NCBI GenBank assembly: GCA_964020975.1 | Contig: OZ026623.1 | Span: 90,042,788 to 90,106,787 of the forward strand | DNA length: 64,000 nt | Source: Hermodice carunculata | Lineage: Eukaryota; Annelida; Polychaeta; Eunicida; Amphinomidae | Reading direction: 5' to 3' | Shown: positions 20,760 through 31,309 of the stretch, in pieces | Layout: each line of letters opens with the position of its first letter | How positions within the stretch are numbered: position 1 is the stretch's first letter | Program-made: the position numbers and the translations under genes | The notes under the pieces: generated by a model | Told to the model about the DNA's origin: nothing | Database searches by the model: none | What the model saw: only the letters and a program-made list of their open reading frames with translations

Positions 20760-22660
20760 GTACGCTGACATAACAACTATTCGGAAACCAGATTCTAAAA
20801 AGAAAAAATTAAATCAAATGTTTTGCAGCATTCCTTTCAAACATAAAATTATTGATTCACTAAACATTCAGTCCCTTTTCAAATTGAAATTTGTTCGTTA
20901 CATGATTCCCAAGGAGTGCAAAATAAAAGAACCCCCCCCCATCATTTCCTATAAATATGGCAACAATATTGGACAAAGTATCATGAATTACAAGCAATTT
21001 CTGGCTTCAAGTACTCTTGAAGATATCGTAGCGAATGAAAATTGTGACTGTATGTCTAAGTGTAAATATTCTGATTTTGTTGATGCATACCACAAACATG
21101 TATTTACAGGTAATTTGGATATCATACAAAATTCAAGTTTAAAAGAAATTATGAAAAAAGGTACAAAATTTCGGATATGTCCCAAGTTGAACATTGACAG
21201 TATTTTTCAGGATACATGTGATGCATTTGATTCCTACTGTATGAAATGGGCAAAGAAAGAAAAAATAGAATTTCAGAAATTTAAAGGATGGTTATCAAAC
21301 TTGCAAAAAGTCTCTAGAAAAAGAATTTATTGTTATAAATCCCACATTAAGAATTTCAATACGGTTGATCTAAAACAACATGAAGATTCAAAAGCAGTCA
21401 AAGAACTACAATAAAGTTTTGTAGTCACTAACATAGATAAGGCAGGGAACTATCTTCGGATCATCTGCAGAAAATATTTTCTGGATGTTTTGAAAAAAGA
21501 ACTTGGTATGAACAATATTTCAGACATAAGAGGAAATGACATATATAAATTTCACAAAAAATCCATTGATAATTTGATAGATACACATAAATATGAGATA
21601 AAAAGGAATTTTAATATCAAAATTTCTGAAGAGGACTCCTCTATTGCACGTTTGTTCTGGATACCCAAATTACATAAAAAACCCTTTTAAATCTAAATTC
21701 ATAGCAGGTGCTGTAAAATGTACAAGAAAACGATTATCAAAAGAAGGAACATTGTGTTTGACTGCAATTAGGAATCATTTTCGTAAACACTGTAATGCAA
21801 TTTCTAGAAACAGTGAATTAAATTGTTTTGGGGGGATTAGTAATTCGTCCGAGTTTGTATCTATATCAAAGATGTAAAAGCAAAAAATATCAAATGTTTT
21901 GATTTTTCTACACTGCACACAAATCTACCCATAGATAAAGTCAAAAGTTCACTTTCAGAATTAATAAGTAAAATGTTTTACCATAATGGTAAGCCATATA
22001 TTAGTATTAATTCATATACAAAGAAAACATAACACAACAAATATTCAAAAAGTAACATTAAATCGTACACTGTTGAAACTTTGATAGATGCTATAAAATT
22101 TCTTTTGGAGAATACTTTTGTTCAATGCGGACCATTGGTTTTTCAACAAATAAAAGGCATTGCAATGGGTAGCAACTGCTCCCCTTTACTGGCAGATTTG
22201 TATTTAACCTGGCTTGAATTTAAGTATATGGATAAACTGATGAAGAATGACTTTCAAATGGCCACAAAATTATCAAACAACGCAAGATATATTGATGACA
22301 TTGCTTGCGTAAATGTACAAAATTTCAGTAAAATTGCTGAAGAAATTTACCCAAAACATATCCCTATGGAGGGTAACAATTCAGATGGTTTCAGAGATGT
22401 GTTTTTGGACTTGGATATTCAGGTCACTGATGACAGGTTTTGTATTAAAGTCTATCACAAAATAGATGAGTTTAACTTTGAAGTAGATAATTATCCTTTC
22501 CCAGACAGTATTATTTCGGATACTATTGGATATAATACGCTTTTCTCACAGACTTTGAGATTTGGTCGTATTTGTTCTAAATTTCAGGACTTTGCATCTA
22601 GAACCAAATTTTTATTTACAATAAACTCGAGTCAGGAGGATACAAAGATGTACTTTTGAT
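20760..22660 (+). mobile_element. Penelope-like retroelement, reverse transcriptase region
   Basis: Plus-strand frames give, in order, an N-terminal segment with CDCMSKCKYSDFVDAYHKHV and FTGNLDIIQNSSLKEIM; a VTNIDKAGNYLRIICRKYF block near 21427-21480, the counterpart of the conserved 'DKG' motif upstream of Penelope-like RTs; LFWIPKLHKKPF; and the RT palm. The palm has QIKGIAMGSNCSPLLADLYL followed by ARYIDDI at 22282-22302, with the catalytic aspartates. A YPFPDSII-type block follows. No GIY-YIG endonuclease domain was recognised downstream. The copy has a few reading-frame interruptions and is probably dead. An alternative is a related, unnamed invertebrate RT lineage, but Penelope-like is my best call. 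Confidence 0.7.
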
Positions 22661-22847
22661 AAAATATTTCTACAAATTTTGCTGTAAATACCCCAAGATG
22701 GTTAAGAAGTTTAGCTTCAATAATTTTACAGATTTTAGACTTGCCTTTTTTTCGACTTAATTTTATCTTTTGGCATCATTCTGTTTTCATGTTCACCTTT
22801 CAGACATTTTAGGCTAGCTTGCTTTCTCTTAGGTTAAACCCCCAGGG

Positions 22848-23075
22848 GCTATCGGCAGCGAGTAGCGGCATATGCCAGTTACAAGCTTGCCTAATTGTAC
22901 TTGATATCTGGTATATATTTTCATTGCATTCTCTTGACTGAAATACAAATGACTATCGGTAGCAAGCAGCGGCCTACGACAGTTACATGTTTGCTGAATT
23001 GTACTTATAATCCTGTTAAGAAAAATTGTTTTCATAACATGTTTTTGGCATAAATGCTGATGACTATCATTCTTT
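22848..23075. repeat. Tandem repeat, period about 105-110 bp
   Basis: GGCTATCGGCAGCGAGTAGC near 22847 recurs as GACTATCGGTAGCAAGCAGC near 22951, each followed by 'cagttaca.g.ttgc..aattgtactt'. The first bases of a third unit (GACTATCAT) appear near 23062. It lies just downstream of the RT frame and could belong to the retroelement's terminal region. Confidence 0.7.
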
Positions 23076-23099
23076 TCTGACATGCCTAAATGCACATTT

Positions 23100-23830
23100 A
23101 GTCAATATTAAAAAAATACTCAGAAGTGACAGTATTTTTTCAAATACCACAAACCTGACACATTTCGTTGATACATTGACTCAGGTTTGGCAATGAAATA
23201 GAGCTTAATTGTTTGAGGAGTAGGTGTCATCATAGAGTTTGTTTTACATTTCTGGTGCAGGATGTACATTGTTGCAGTCATTCTGAGGATTTCCTTTGGT
23301 TTATACAGGTGGTCCAGCTGCAGCTGTTTATTTTACAATCACTGGGACTGAATATAATGCCCAAGCTTGTTTCCACTTCAGTTCAACACTGCCGGATGGT
23401 TTAACTAGAATAAGGTGTCCAGCTAGAAAGGGTACATATTGGTTCAGGGGTAAGTCAAATTGTTCTTAACGGAACCTGTACTACACAAATTTGGTAATTA
23501 TAGTTTGTTTGCCAGGTATTCTTCTTTCAAAATGAAGGTCTGCATTTATAAGCAAAACTTCACGTATTTAGCTAATTCATCATTTGCCACGCTCATATTT
23601 ATTCATTATTATGTGGGTTGTCTTTGCTGAATATTTAGCTTAGACAAGGAGCCGCTACTCAGAGAGACATGTATGGGTAAAAGGCTGCGAAACATGTTGA
23701 GTAGTTACCCGCCGAAGACCCTTTAATTTATTTTGGCTAATACAGCCTATTTCAAAATTTTACAGAGGAACGTGTGCAATTTGGACAATAGTACTTCTAT
23801 ATGTATATAGGTTAGACAGGGAGAGGTTAG
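23100..23830. other. No identified gene
   Basis: This segment lies between the RT-associated repeat and the second half of the CXC-like gene. Only short frames are present. It may be the remainder of the inserted retroelement or intron-like spacer. Confidence 0.4.
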
Positions 23831-23833
23831 CTT

Positions 23834-24150
23834 ATGGAGAGTAAAGAGTTCAGATTGCGGAATAGGGTAATGACTACTAGGAAGTGGTTTTGGACAAAAA
23901 GACACCAATACAACAGTCACATTCCTAGCCCTAAAGTGTGGGATCCCAATGGTAACGGCTGGGAAATGTCTTATGATGGCTACCTCAAGCCTTTGATGTA
24001 TACCAATGAGCTAGCCCCACTGGAAGTCCGCAACCTGACTCATATATATTGCACCGATATTGAGTGTACTGTCGCAAGAAAGTGCCATTGCCTCCAGATA
24101 TGACTTAAATGTACAGAATTATGTGCATGCTTTGGACATGAGTGTGAATT
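23834..24150 (+). pseudogene. CXC/tesmin-like family gene, second half
   Basis: The plus-strand frame reads HIPSPKVWDPNGNGWEMSYD, then LKPLMYTNELAPLEVRNLTH, then YCTDIECTVARKCHCLQI, and beyond it the same phase continues LKCTELCACFGHECE. The pattern 'P.p...GW....g.l.Pl......aP..v..l..C.C...C....C.C...gl.CTe.C.C....C' is the C-terminal cysteine-rich module of the family whose N-terminal half lies at 20395-20690. It resembles CXC (tesmin/TSO1) metal-binding motifs. One interruption lies in the cysteine module, so this copy is probably not functional. Confidence 0.65.
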
Positions 24151-24764
24151 GAATCTTGGCATAGAATTTCCAAACTGTGACTATCATTGATCAGCCCTCT
24201 GTATTTCGTGTGTACATGTACTTATACTGTTTTCCTTTATTAAAAGGCATCTTGAATTATAGTTTGATGCCACAAATACATTAGTTATGTTGCAGGACCC
24301 CATGGGATGGTTCACTGTAAATTACGTGTAGGTGTGAATACATGGTACAAAGTACTATCTTACTTAATCAGTTGTATTGGCAATTGTTATGACGGTTCCC
24401 TAAGCGAAGATGACATATGATAGCCATATTAGCACATTAATTAATATGCATATGGTATACTCATATAAACATGATAAATAAAACTTGTATGAATACTGTT
24501 CCTAATCATTTTGCCTTTTTTTTAATAAACGAAACTATATATTACTAAATATAGAATGTTATCCGTCGCACAATACTTAATTTCGATGGAAATTTCATAT
24601 ATTTGCATAAATTAACATATGATAATTAGGCACTTTGAACAAATTCCGTATTTTGTGACTATATTAGAGCAATTGAGCACATTTTGGTGTTTATTTAGCC
24701 TTCCCACAAGCAGTATCACCAAAGTTATTATTTTTAAGTACAAATTTTAGTTGTCTCAGAAATG

Positions 24765-24910
24765 GCATATAGGTTGTCATGGAAACGGGTAGAAATATAT
24801 ATGATAAAACGCTTTTCAGGTTCCACAACCTATTTTTTCATGAAGAAGACATACATACCTATAAGAAAATATAGGTTGTAACTTGTTATACCACGGGTTG
24901 GGGTATGACC
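24765..24910 (-). repeat. Right terminal inverted repeat
   Basis: The reverse complement of the left terminal repeat, with the same internal ACAACCTAT-type motifs. It ends in GGTTGGGGTATGACC, which pairs with the left-end GGTGCAACCCCAACC. Confidence 0.8.
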
Positions 24911-26149
24911 CCGAAGGGCCCTCTGTGCCGCAGGTCTATAACCGGTTTAAATTTTCGCCCAACCCTTTTCTTGAAATAACCATCCTTAGGTGGGTTTCTC
25001 GACTTATTATCCCTTCTGAGAAAACAAGCTTCAAAGGTCTTTAATGTTGATCATTTTTCTTTGAAACAATACCATTTGGTCAAGTTGTGCCGATATTTGT
25101 ACAAAACGTAGTAAAAACCGTCCCTTAACATTTCGGGAGTTAGTCAATGAATTCTTGGCCAATCACATGAACAAAAGAGCCTTTTGAGTACGGAAAACAT
25201 TCTTCAGCGACCTGTCAAACGGCGACAGCGACAGTCTTGTTTCAAAATGTGGCGTCATAGAGGTGGCCTTTCGGCCCGTGACTTCAAGCCTGGCAACGAA
25301 TGCTGTGTTGCCTTGCTTCGGTCGGGCGGCCTACGGCCGCTGGTGGTCAGTGCACGGATGGCAGGTTTGTTCTTCCGCCCCCTACCTCTTCATCCCGTTT
25401 TTATAGATAGTATTTTATTGTATTCACTCCTATCTGTATACCTTATGTCGTCAGCTTGTTAGACCTGTCTGTACACTTTACTTAGTTAGCTTGTCATTCT
25501 TTTGTAGTTGTTTTCTCAATGAGTTTCATTTCTCTTCCCAACCTGAGTTTTGTAACGCTATTTTGAGTGTTTTCTCTGCTGTTCACGTTTATGCTTATTT
25601 CGATGTGTTTATTTGTACTTTTATCTCCTTATCCATCAGTTTCGATAAAATATTATTATATAAGTGGGTATCGTTGATTAGAGTGCCAGTTTTTCCCCGC
25701 CTGTCTTTGGTGTGCAAGACCACTGGGGTAATCCATCGCGACACAGCCTTTGAAAGGACATCGTCTGACGATTCCCGCTCCTCTTGAACATTTAAAGTCT
25801 CCCTTCATTAGAACGCAAAACAAGCAAGGTAAATATAAAGTAAACCACTAAGGCTATGAAATGTTAGCATGTTTGCATCTTTTACCGCCACGTGACAGGC
25901 TGTTAAGTATGATTGACAGGTGGCCTTGTTCCGTTTTGCGGTTGAAAACCAAAAGAATGACATATGGACGTTCGGACGTCCATATGCCTGTGTGGTTTTG
26001 GGCATTTTTCTCATATTTCTACTTTAATTAATAGCTTGAAATTTTGATAACTTATAGAAAGGACATTCATCTTGTAAATGCCGTTAAAATCTCAAAATCG
26101 GCCATGCAAAGGTTTTTGGTGTCTTACCTGTCCTTAATGTTGAGCAGAC
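24911..26149. other. No recognised gene
   Basis: Two plus-strand frames of 92-98 residues (25184-25462 and 25491-25787) have no recognisable domain and a composition like translated non-coding sequence. A perfect hairpin lies at 25961-25986. Confidence 0.4.
25961..25986. repeat. Perfect 11-bp inverted repeat with 4-base loop
   Basis: The arms are CATATGGACGT and ACGTCCATATG around TCGG. This perfect symmetry stands out against the AT-rich background. No gene end is visible nearby, so a terminator role has no support. Confidence 0.8.
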
Positions 26150-26995
26150 CTAGTTAAAATGGTGTTCAGTAATGCTACCTTTGTTATGTAATCTCTTACG
26201 AAATTCTGAATTCATGAGTTTTAAAAATGTAGTTAAATATACTTTGAGCAATTCTTGATATTTTGAAGATGCTTCAATCTGACCAATAATGTCACCTAGT
26301 TGTATTTTCCCTAATTTTGTTGTGAGCGCGTAATTTGTTCTATGTATGTAATTTTGAAACAAAATAATCTAATATTTTGGAAATCATTTCAGTTCTTTAA
26401 TCAAATCTTCCCAAAATGGAATATGTGCTATTGAGAAATTTATCACGGTATATTTCCCACAAGGTATTATCCTGTGTAGCCCTATCCTAGTAGGTGATTT
26501 TAATCTAATATATAAATATTGTGTATTGGTCACAGAAATATCACTAAAAACTTTAACCAGATCATTACTAAACTGACATAATTCAAACTCCTTGAACTTT
26601 AGTAAAAATGTTCTACACACTTGTTTTAATAGCTCACAGCCTCGCTAGATACCAGCACCACTCAATTGTACGTTATTTAATCCACACACAATTTTTGATA
26701 CTTTTTCCTTCATGAACAATTGAACAGCAACGACTAGTCTTTGCAACAAAATGTGAATATCAAGCAAAGTTTTTTTTATTTCTTTAGTCAAATAAAAAAC
26801 AAAATTACCATGTTTAGTGAGGCTAAGCTCATTACCAAAATGAAAAAAATCTATCCGACCATTCAACAAAGTAATGTATTTGTTCGCCAACGAATTTCGA
26901 CCAGGTCTCGTGAACTTTGATATGTTCACATTGAAATGTTTTCCTTGACTATCAAGCAATCTCCCTCTAATTATCACTAAGTTGGTATTTTCCAT
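26150..26995 (-). pseudogene. Unidentified coding-looking region
   Basis: Three minus-strand frames of 116, 78 and 70 residues lie end to end over 850 bp. The first two are in the same phase and separated by a single stop codon, which is more than chance would suggest in AT-rich DNA. The text reads like a folded protein: MENTNLVIIRGRLLDSQGK, then FTRPGRNSLANKYITLLNGR, LSLTKHGNFVFYLTKEIKK, and later YLYIRLKSPTRIGLHRI. I recognise no family, catalytic motif or transmembrane segment. It could be the remains of a host exon or of a mobile-element protein. Codon phase continuity is the only real evidence. Confidence 0.4.
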
Positions 26996-26999
26996 GAAA

Positions 27000-27620
27000 C
27001 TTGCATTTAAACGGTTGTAATCTCAGAAAGGATCCAAAAGATGCTACATATTACCTTTGCTTATTGTATAAGATTCAACAGAACCCCCAACCTGAAAGAA
27101 AGACAAAAACCTAAAAGTAATTACCACAAAACTGATAAATCAGAACACAATGATATGAAATTTACCTAGCCAATAAAGTGAAGTAATTCGTCAAACAATG
27201 TGTTAAAATGTACTCACACTATTCAGCCATAGCCGTTTGCACCACGCAATTCATTCGCGGGTCCATCAAATATCTGACACAAAGTGGAATCGAACTCATA
27301 TAACATGCTCACAAAAAAGCCTGACATGCACACTCAGAGATAAATTAATTCAAACGTCTTACAACATGCAAACTTACCAAGTTACAGCAACGACCAATGC
27401 AAGCCGATCTTTCATATTTCGCAGAGTTCGTTCTTGTTGTGGTGTAGACTGTAACGGGACGAAATGTAGTTGCTGGGCTCCAAAGTCAGTGCATGATACA
27501 ATGCAATCACTCTTACCTTACACCCCTCTGGCAAAATCCCTCCGATAAGGTGACGTATCCGCCTCTACCAAATTCGGTAAGGAACGCAGAAGAGAAACGA
27601 AAAAACCCCAAATATGGCAG
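27000..27620. other. No recognised gene
   Basis: A plus-strand frame at 27237-27548 (103 residues, cysteine- and serine-rich) has no recognisable domain and is probably accidental. Confidence 0.4.
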
Positions 27621-27627
27621 CTTCTCA

Positions 27628-27862
27628 AACCCTTGTTTTCGATCCCCGCCCACATATATCTGAGCTAACTATTTCCAGGTAAACGCTGAAGATTACGAAT
27701 AATCCCTGAGTAATGGCTTATAAATTGAACGATCAATTACCCTGAGATTACCCGTTTCTTATAAACATACACACGAAACAACTATAGAAAATGTTGGGAT
27801 GGTACGCGCCTCTAACAAACTCCATCCATTTGGTTAATGTATCCACCTTTGCCAAATAAATA

Positions 27863-27918
<56 letters not shown>

Positions 27919-28085
27919 TTCGTTTTCGATCCACGTTTACATATATCTGAGCTGACTATTTCTAAGTAAACGTTTATGAATAAACCTTAGGTAGTGCGAA
28001 TTGTACATTTGAACGTCCAATTTTCCTGAGGCTAGCCGTTTCTTACATACACACGAGAAAACTAACGCAAAAGATGGGAACTGTA
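27628..28085. repeat. Direct repeats flanking an (AATC)n microsatellite
   Basis: About 170-200 bp starting near 27630 (TTTTCGATCCCCGCCCACAT) recurs from about 27919 (TTTTCGATCCACGTTTACAT). Both continue with ATATATCTGAGCT.ACTATTTC and end near a GTTTCTTA.A.ACATACACACGA block. Between them is an AATC tetranucleotide array at 27855-27917. The duplication may have arisen by slippage or unequal exchange around the array. Confidence 0.8.
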
Positions 28086-28264
28086 CGTGGTGAAAGCTGG
28101 TAAGGAACTAAGGGCGGAGTCGGCGTTGTTAATTGAGGGGAAGACATTACTGACTCGTCCCCGCCATAGTTCCCCAAGACCCCTCGACATATCCACCACA
28201 ACGTTCGTGTGCCCTTCGTACATTCACAACAGCTACTGAAATGACGCAACAGCAAAATATTTTT

Positions 28265-29945
28265 GGTTAAACAAATTTATTTAAAAATCTACAGAATACA
28301 ACGTGACCGGTAAAAACAATAAATGTTAAACAGAATAAGTGATAAACAAATAAGCTTGAAAAGGGTGATAATTATCGGGGAAATCACCTGCGAAAAATCA
28401 TTAACCTGACAATTTCGGTACAGACACCGATGGGGAAAGTGATGCAGAACATAAGAAAAGAGACGCTCGATGCATTGACAACTACGTGTTACCCTGGAAC
28501 GGGAGAACCAAGAATCCTCTAAAAACGCGTTACGAAACCTACGTGGAAGTGAACCCTTATGCGCAAGTGTCATACGTGAAGAGTGCCACTACACTGTATT
28601 TAATATTGTTACTGCAGTTTTATTTCATGTATTGTGTTGTCAATACAGTATCTATCTCTGCATATTATATATGTTCAAAAGACAAAAACGAAAATTGTGT
28701 TAAACCAAGGTGATAATTTACTAGATACCAAATTTTGTGGTGGTCCAGAAATAGTCTTAAAGTCGCTAACTGCAATGCGTATACAAGTAGAGGTAAGAAA
28801 TATGATCAAGGTGGAGTAAAATCCAACCTCATTTTAATTGCGACTTACAAGACCAGAAACTTGCCAATTTATGAAGCAACCATGAGCGGGCGTCATGCAA
28901 AGCACTTAGGTGACTCGTAAAGTCGCTAAATGTAATGCACACACAAGTGGGGGTAAGAAATATGATCGAGGGGAAGAAACGTTCAACCTTATTTTTATTG
29001 CGACTAGCTTGTACCGTACGAAGCACCAAGGAGACGCATTTTGGCAAGGTAATATAAGGACAGACCGTGTTAAATATAGTCTTCAACGTCAGTTTTGCCT
29101 GGAAAGCGAAAGCAGATTGTCCAAAGGTCATTAGTATTTTGCCCATTAAGCAAATTCTCGTTATTATCAACCATTCATTGGTTTAACACCCGAAAGCAAC
29201 ACGTCACATTGTAATTAACAGATACTATCGTGATATTAAACGAGAGCAAACATTTTTCCATTGAACAAAAGAATAACAAAATTAAAATATCTACTGAATG
29301 AAACGTGATCTGTAAAAACAAAGGATGTATCTTATGCACGGTCAAAAAGCACAGATAAAAGTTTGTGTTAAAAAGGTAAAAACGTACCAAATTTGTATAA
29401 AACAAAGAAAGAAATAACGACTCAAGAATGACGAGGGTCTGTGTAACAGCAGACATGTAAAAAGAAAACTAAATTTATGCCATATAAATGCATTGTCAAG
29501 TAAGAAGCAAGCTACGAACTTGGGAAATATCTGTGTCTTTATATATATACTTTGGGAAAACAAGCTCATGCGCAAAATTTTAAAGTGGCTCAGAAATACT
29601 CTTACAGGCGCTAAATGTAATGCGAATACCAATGGGGGTGAGAAATATAACCAAAGTAAAGAAAAATTAAACTTTACTTTGACTGCAACTTAAAATACCA
29701 GGAATTGCTAATTTATGAACCAACCATGATCATGCTCACTATAAAGCAATCACGAGATACGTCGATCTCTTGAGGCGATATTTTTGGCAAGGTAATATTA
29801 AAACACACCGCATTAAATATAGTGTTGCATGGAGAGCTAAAGCATGGAAGCTGTCTGAAGGTCATCGGTATTTTGCGCATTAAGCAAAGTCTTGTAATTA
29901 TCAGCCATTCATTGATTTTAATACCCAGAAACAACACGCCCCATT
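28265..29945. repeat. Array of diverged repeats, about three partial units
   Basis: A block with 'tctac.gaat..aacgtga.c.gtaaaaacaa' occurs near 28290 and 29285. A second block starting AAAGTCGCTAA.TG.AATGC, with GGTAAGAAATATGA and 'attgcgact' further on, occurs near 28757 and 28918, with a diverged version near 29603. A third block (TTGGCAAGGTAATAT... to CATTAAGCAAA and CAGCCATTCATTG-type text) occurs near 29040-29180 and 29780-29910. No shared frame runs through the units. Confidence 0.7.
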
Positions 29946-30224
29946 TTCATCAACAGAAAACTTCCTTGCAACAAACCTTCTACCAATGCGTATCATGAAA
30001 ACAAATGGAAAGAAAAAAAGGTGATAAATATATAAACAAATACAGCTTTCGTACGTTATTGAAATAATATCGTCTTCCACTGTGTTGAAATTGATATAAG
30101 GCTGACAGGATGCTATAATAAGGTACGTGCGCATTGTAATTCTGCAACCGTTCTTCCACTTACACCACGACGCCTGATCGTATTTCCGACAGATTAAGAA
30201 CCAACTTGTCTCATCGCCAAAGTT

Positions 30225-31080
30225 GGTAAGGAATGCTCCCGAAATAAAAATAGCAAAAAAAATCAGCGCCACATGTTGAACAAATTCGGAATGGGAGTCC
30301 CAGGAAGTGTCCCTGTTGAATATCAAAGCAATTGGGTGAGCAGTTTCGGAGAAGAAGATTTTTGAAGATTTGCCCCCCCCCCCCCAAAAAAAAACAAAAA
30401 TATTCATAAAACACCCAAAATTTACTGGAGCATGGCCATTTGAACAAATTGTGTGGAGACCCACCAAAGGCACTTCCCCATCACGTTTGACGTGAATCTG
30501 GCTGACGGTTTTGGAGAAGTCTATAATGTGAATTGTGGACGGACAGGTAATGGTTAGTGGTTTTAGAGAATATCTTTTAAGATTCGCCCAATAAAAGAAC
30601 GAAAACATTCATAAACAAGAGGGCTGTGCAAACAGCCCATGCTCAGCTGACTTCGTGATTCCTTACACTTGTGGCTTTCTGAACGTGGGATAGGATCAAG
30701 GTCACCCATGTACTAAGTAAGTCTGACCTTTACTGAAGAACACTAATATGTGCAACATCAAGGTCCCAGGTCAAGTTGTTCTCAAGTTAAAGATTCAGTA
30801 AAGTTCATGTATGTTCCACTGGGACCCCAGAAAAGAGGTCAAGGTCACTCATCTACTGTCTAAGCATTATCTTCATAGAAAAACTATAACATGTGCAACA
30901 TCAAGATCCTAACTCAACATATATCTCAAGTTATCAAGTAAACCGTAAGTTTCGTGTCAGTTGTCCTGTGACCTTGGAAATGAGGTCGAAGTCTAAACAT
31001 TACTAGAGCATGACCATTTGCACAAAATAGGTAGCCACTTATAAAAGGTACAGCCCTACCAAGTTTGGCACAGTATGTGC
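30225..31080. repeat. Dispersed repeat family R, copy 1
   Basis: This copy has the same ordered phrases as the 44.2-47.4 kb cluster: a 'cagcgccac.tg.tgaacaaattc' block, 'tatcaaagcaattgggtgagc', 'ggagaagaagatttttgaagatttgcc', 'ctggagcatggccatttgaacaaatt', a short hairpin at 30621-30638 followed by ATGCTCAGCTGAC, then 'gtaagtctgacctttact', 'gtgcaacatcaaggtcc' and 'tgtcctgtgaccttg'. Frames in it look accidental. The class (SINE-like, Helitron-like or other) is not known. Confidence 0.75.
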
Positions 31081-31260
31081 GCAGTGATCAGCTTCTGGCT
31101 TTAGAAAATGTTGGACTTTGACAGGGAAAAGATAAATGGGGAAAAAAGTCCATTTTCTTGGTAGCTAAGGAGTACACATCATGTTTGACAAGGTGCCTTT
31201 CAATCAGGTTACACCACATTATGCATGATCTGTTTTTGAGAAGCCAAAGAAAAAGTTTAA

Positions 31261-31261
31261 A

Positions 31262-31293
<32 letters not shown>

Positions 31294-31308
31294 ATACACA
31301 CACACACA
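31261..31308. repeat. (AC)n microsatellite
   Basis: About 48 bp of AC dinucleotides with few interruptions. Confidence 0.95.
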
Positions 31309-31309
31309 A

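Larger units (their letters stand above)
19324..24910 (+). mobile_element. TIR-bounded element carrying a CXC-like gene, about 5.6 kb
   Basis: The two ends are imperfect inverted repeats of about 150 bp. The left end begins GGTGCAACCCCAACC and continues with GGTATAACAAAACACAACCT. The reverse complement of the right end reads GGTCATACCCCAACCC and continues with GGTATAACAAGTTACAACCT. Further in, both share AATAGGTTGTGG, then 'cctgaaa.gcgtttt', then ACCCGTTTC and ACAACCT/GCAACCT. Between the ends are the two halves of a cysteine-rich gene and a Penelope-like insertion. No target-site duplication is evident. The superfamily is not identified: the internal gene is not a DDE transposase I recognise. 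It looks like a DNA transposon, possibly non-autonomous or of an undescribed type. Confidence 0.7.

Noticed and set aside
31088-31309. Frame starting with a (CV)n stretch
   Set aside because: Translation of the (AC)n microsatellite.
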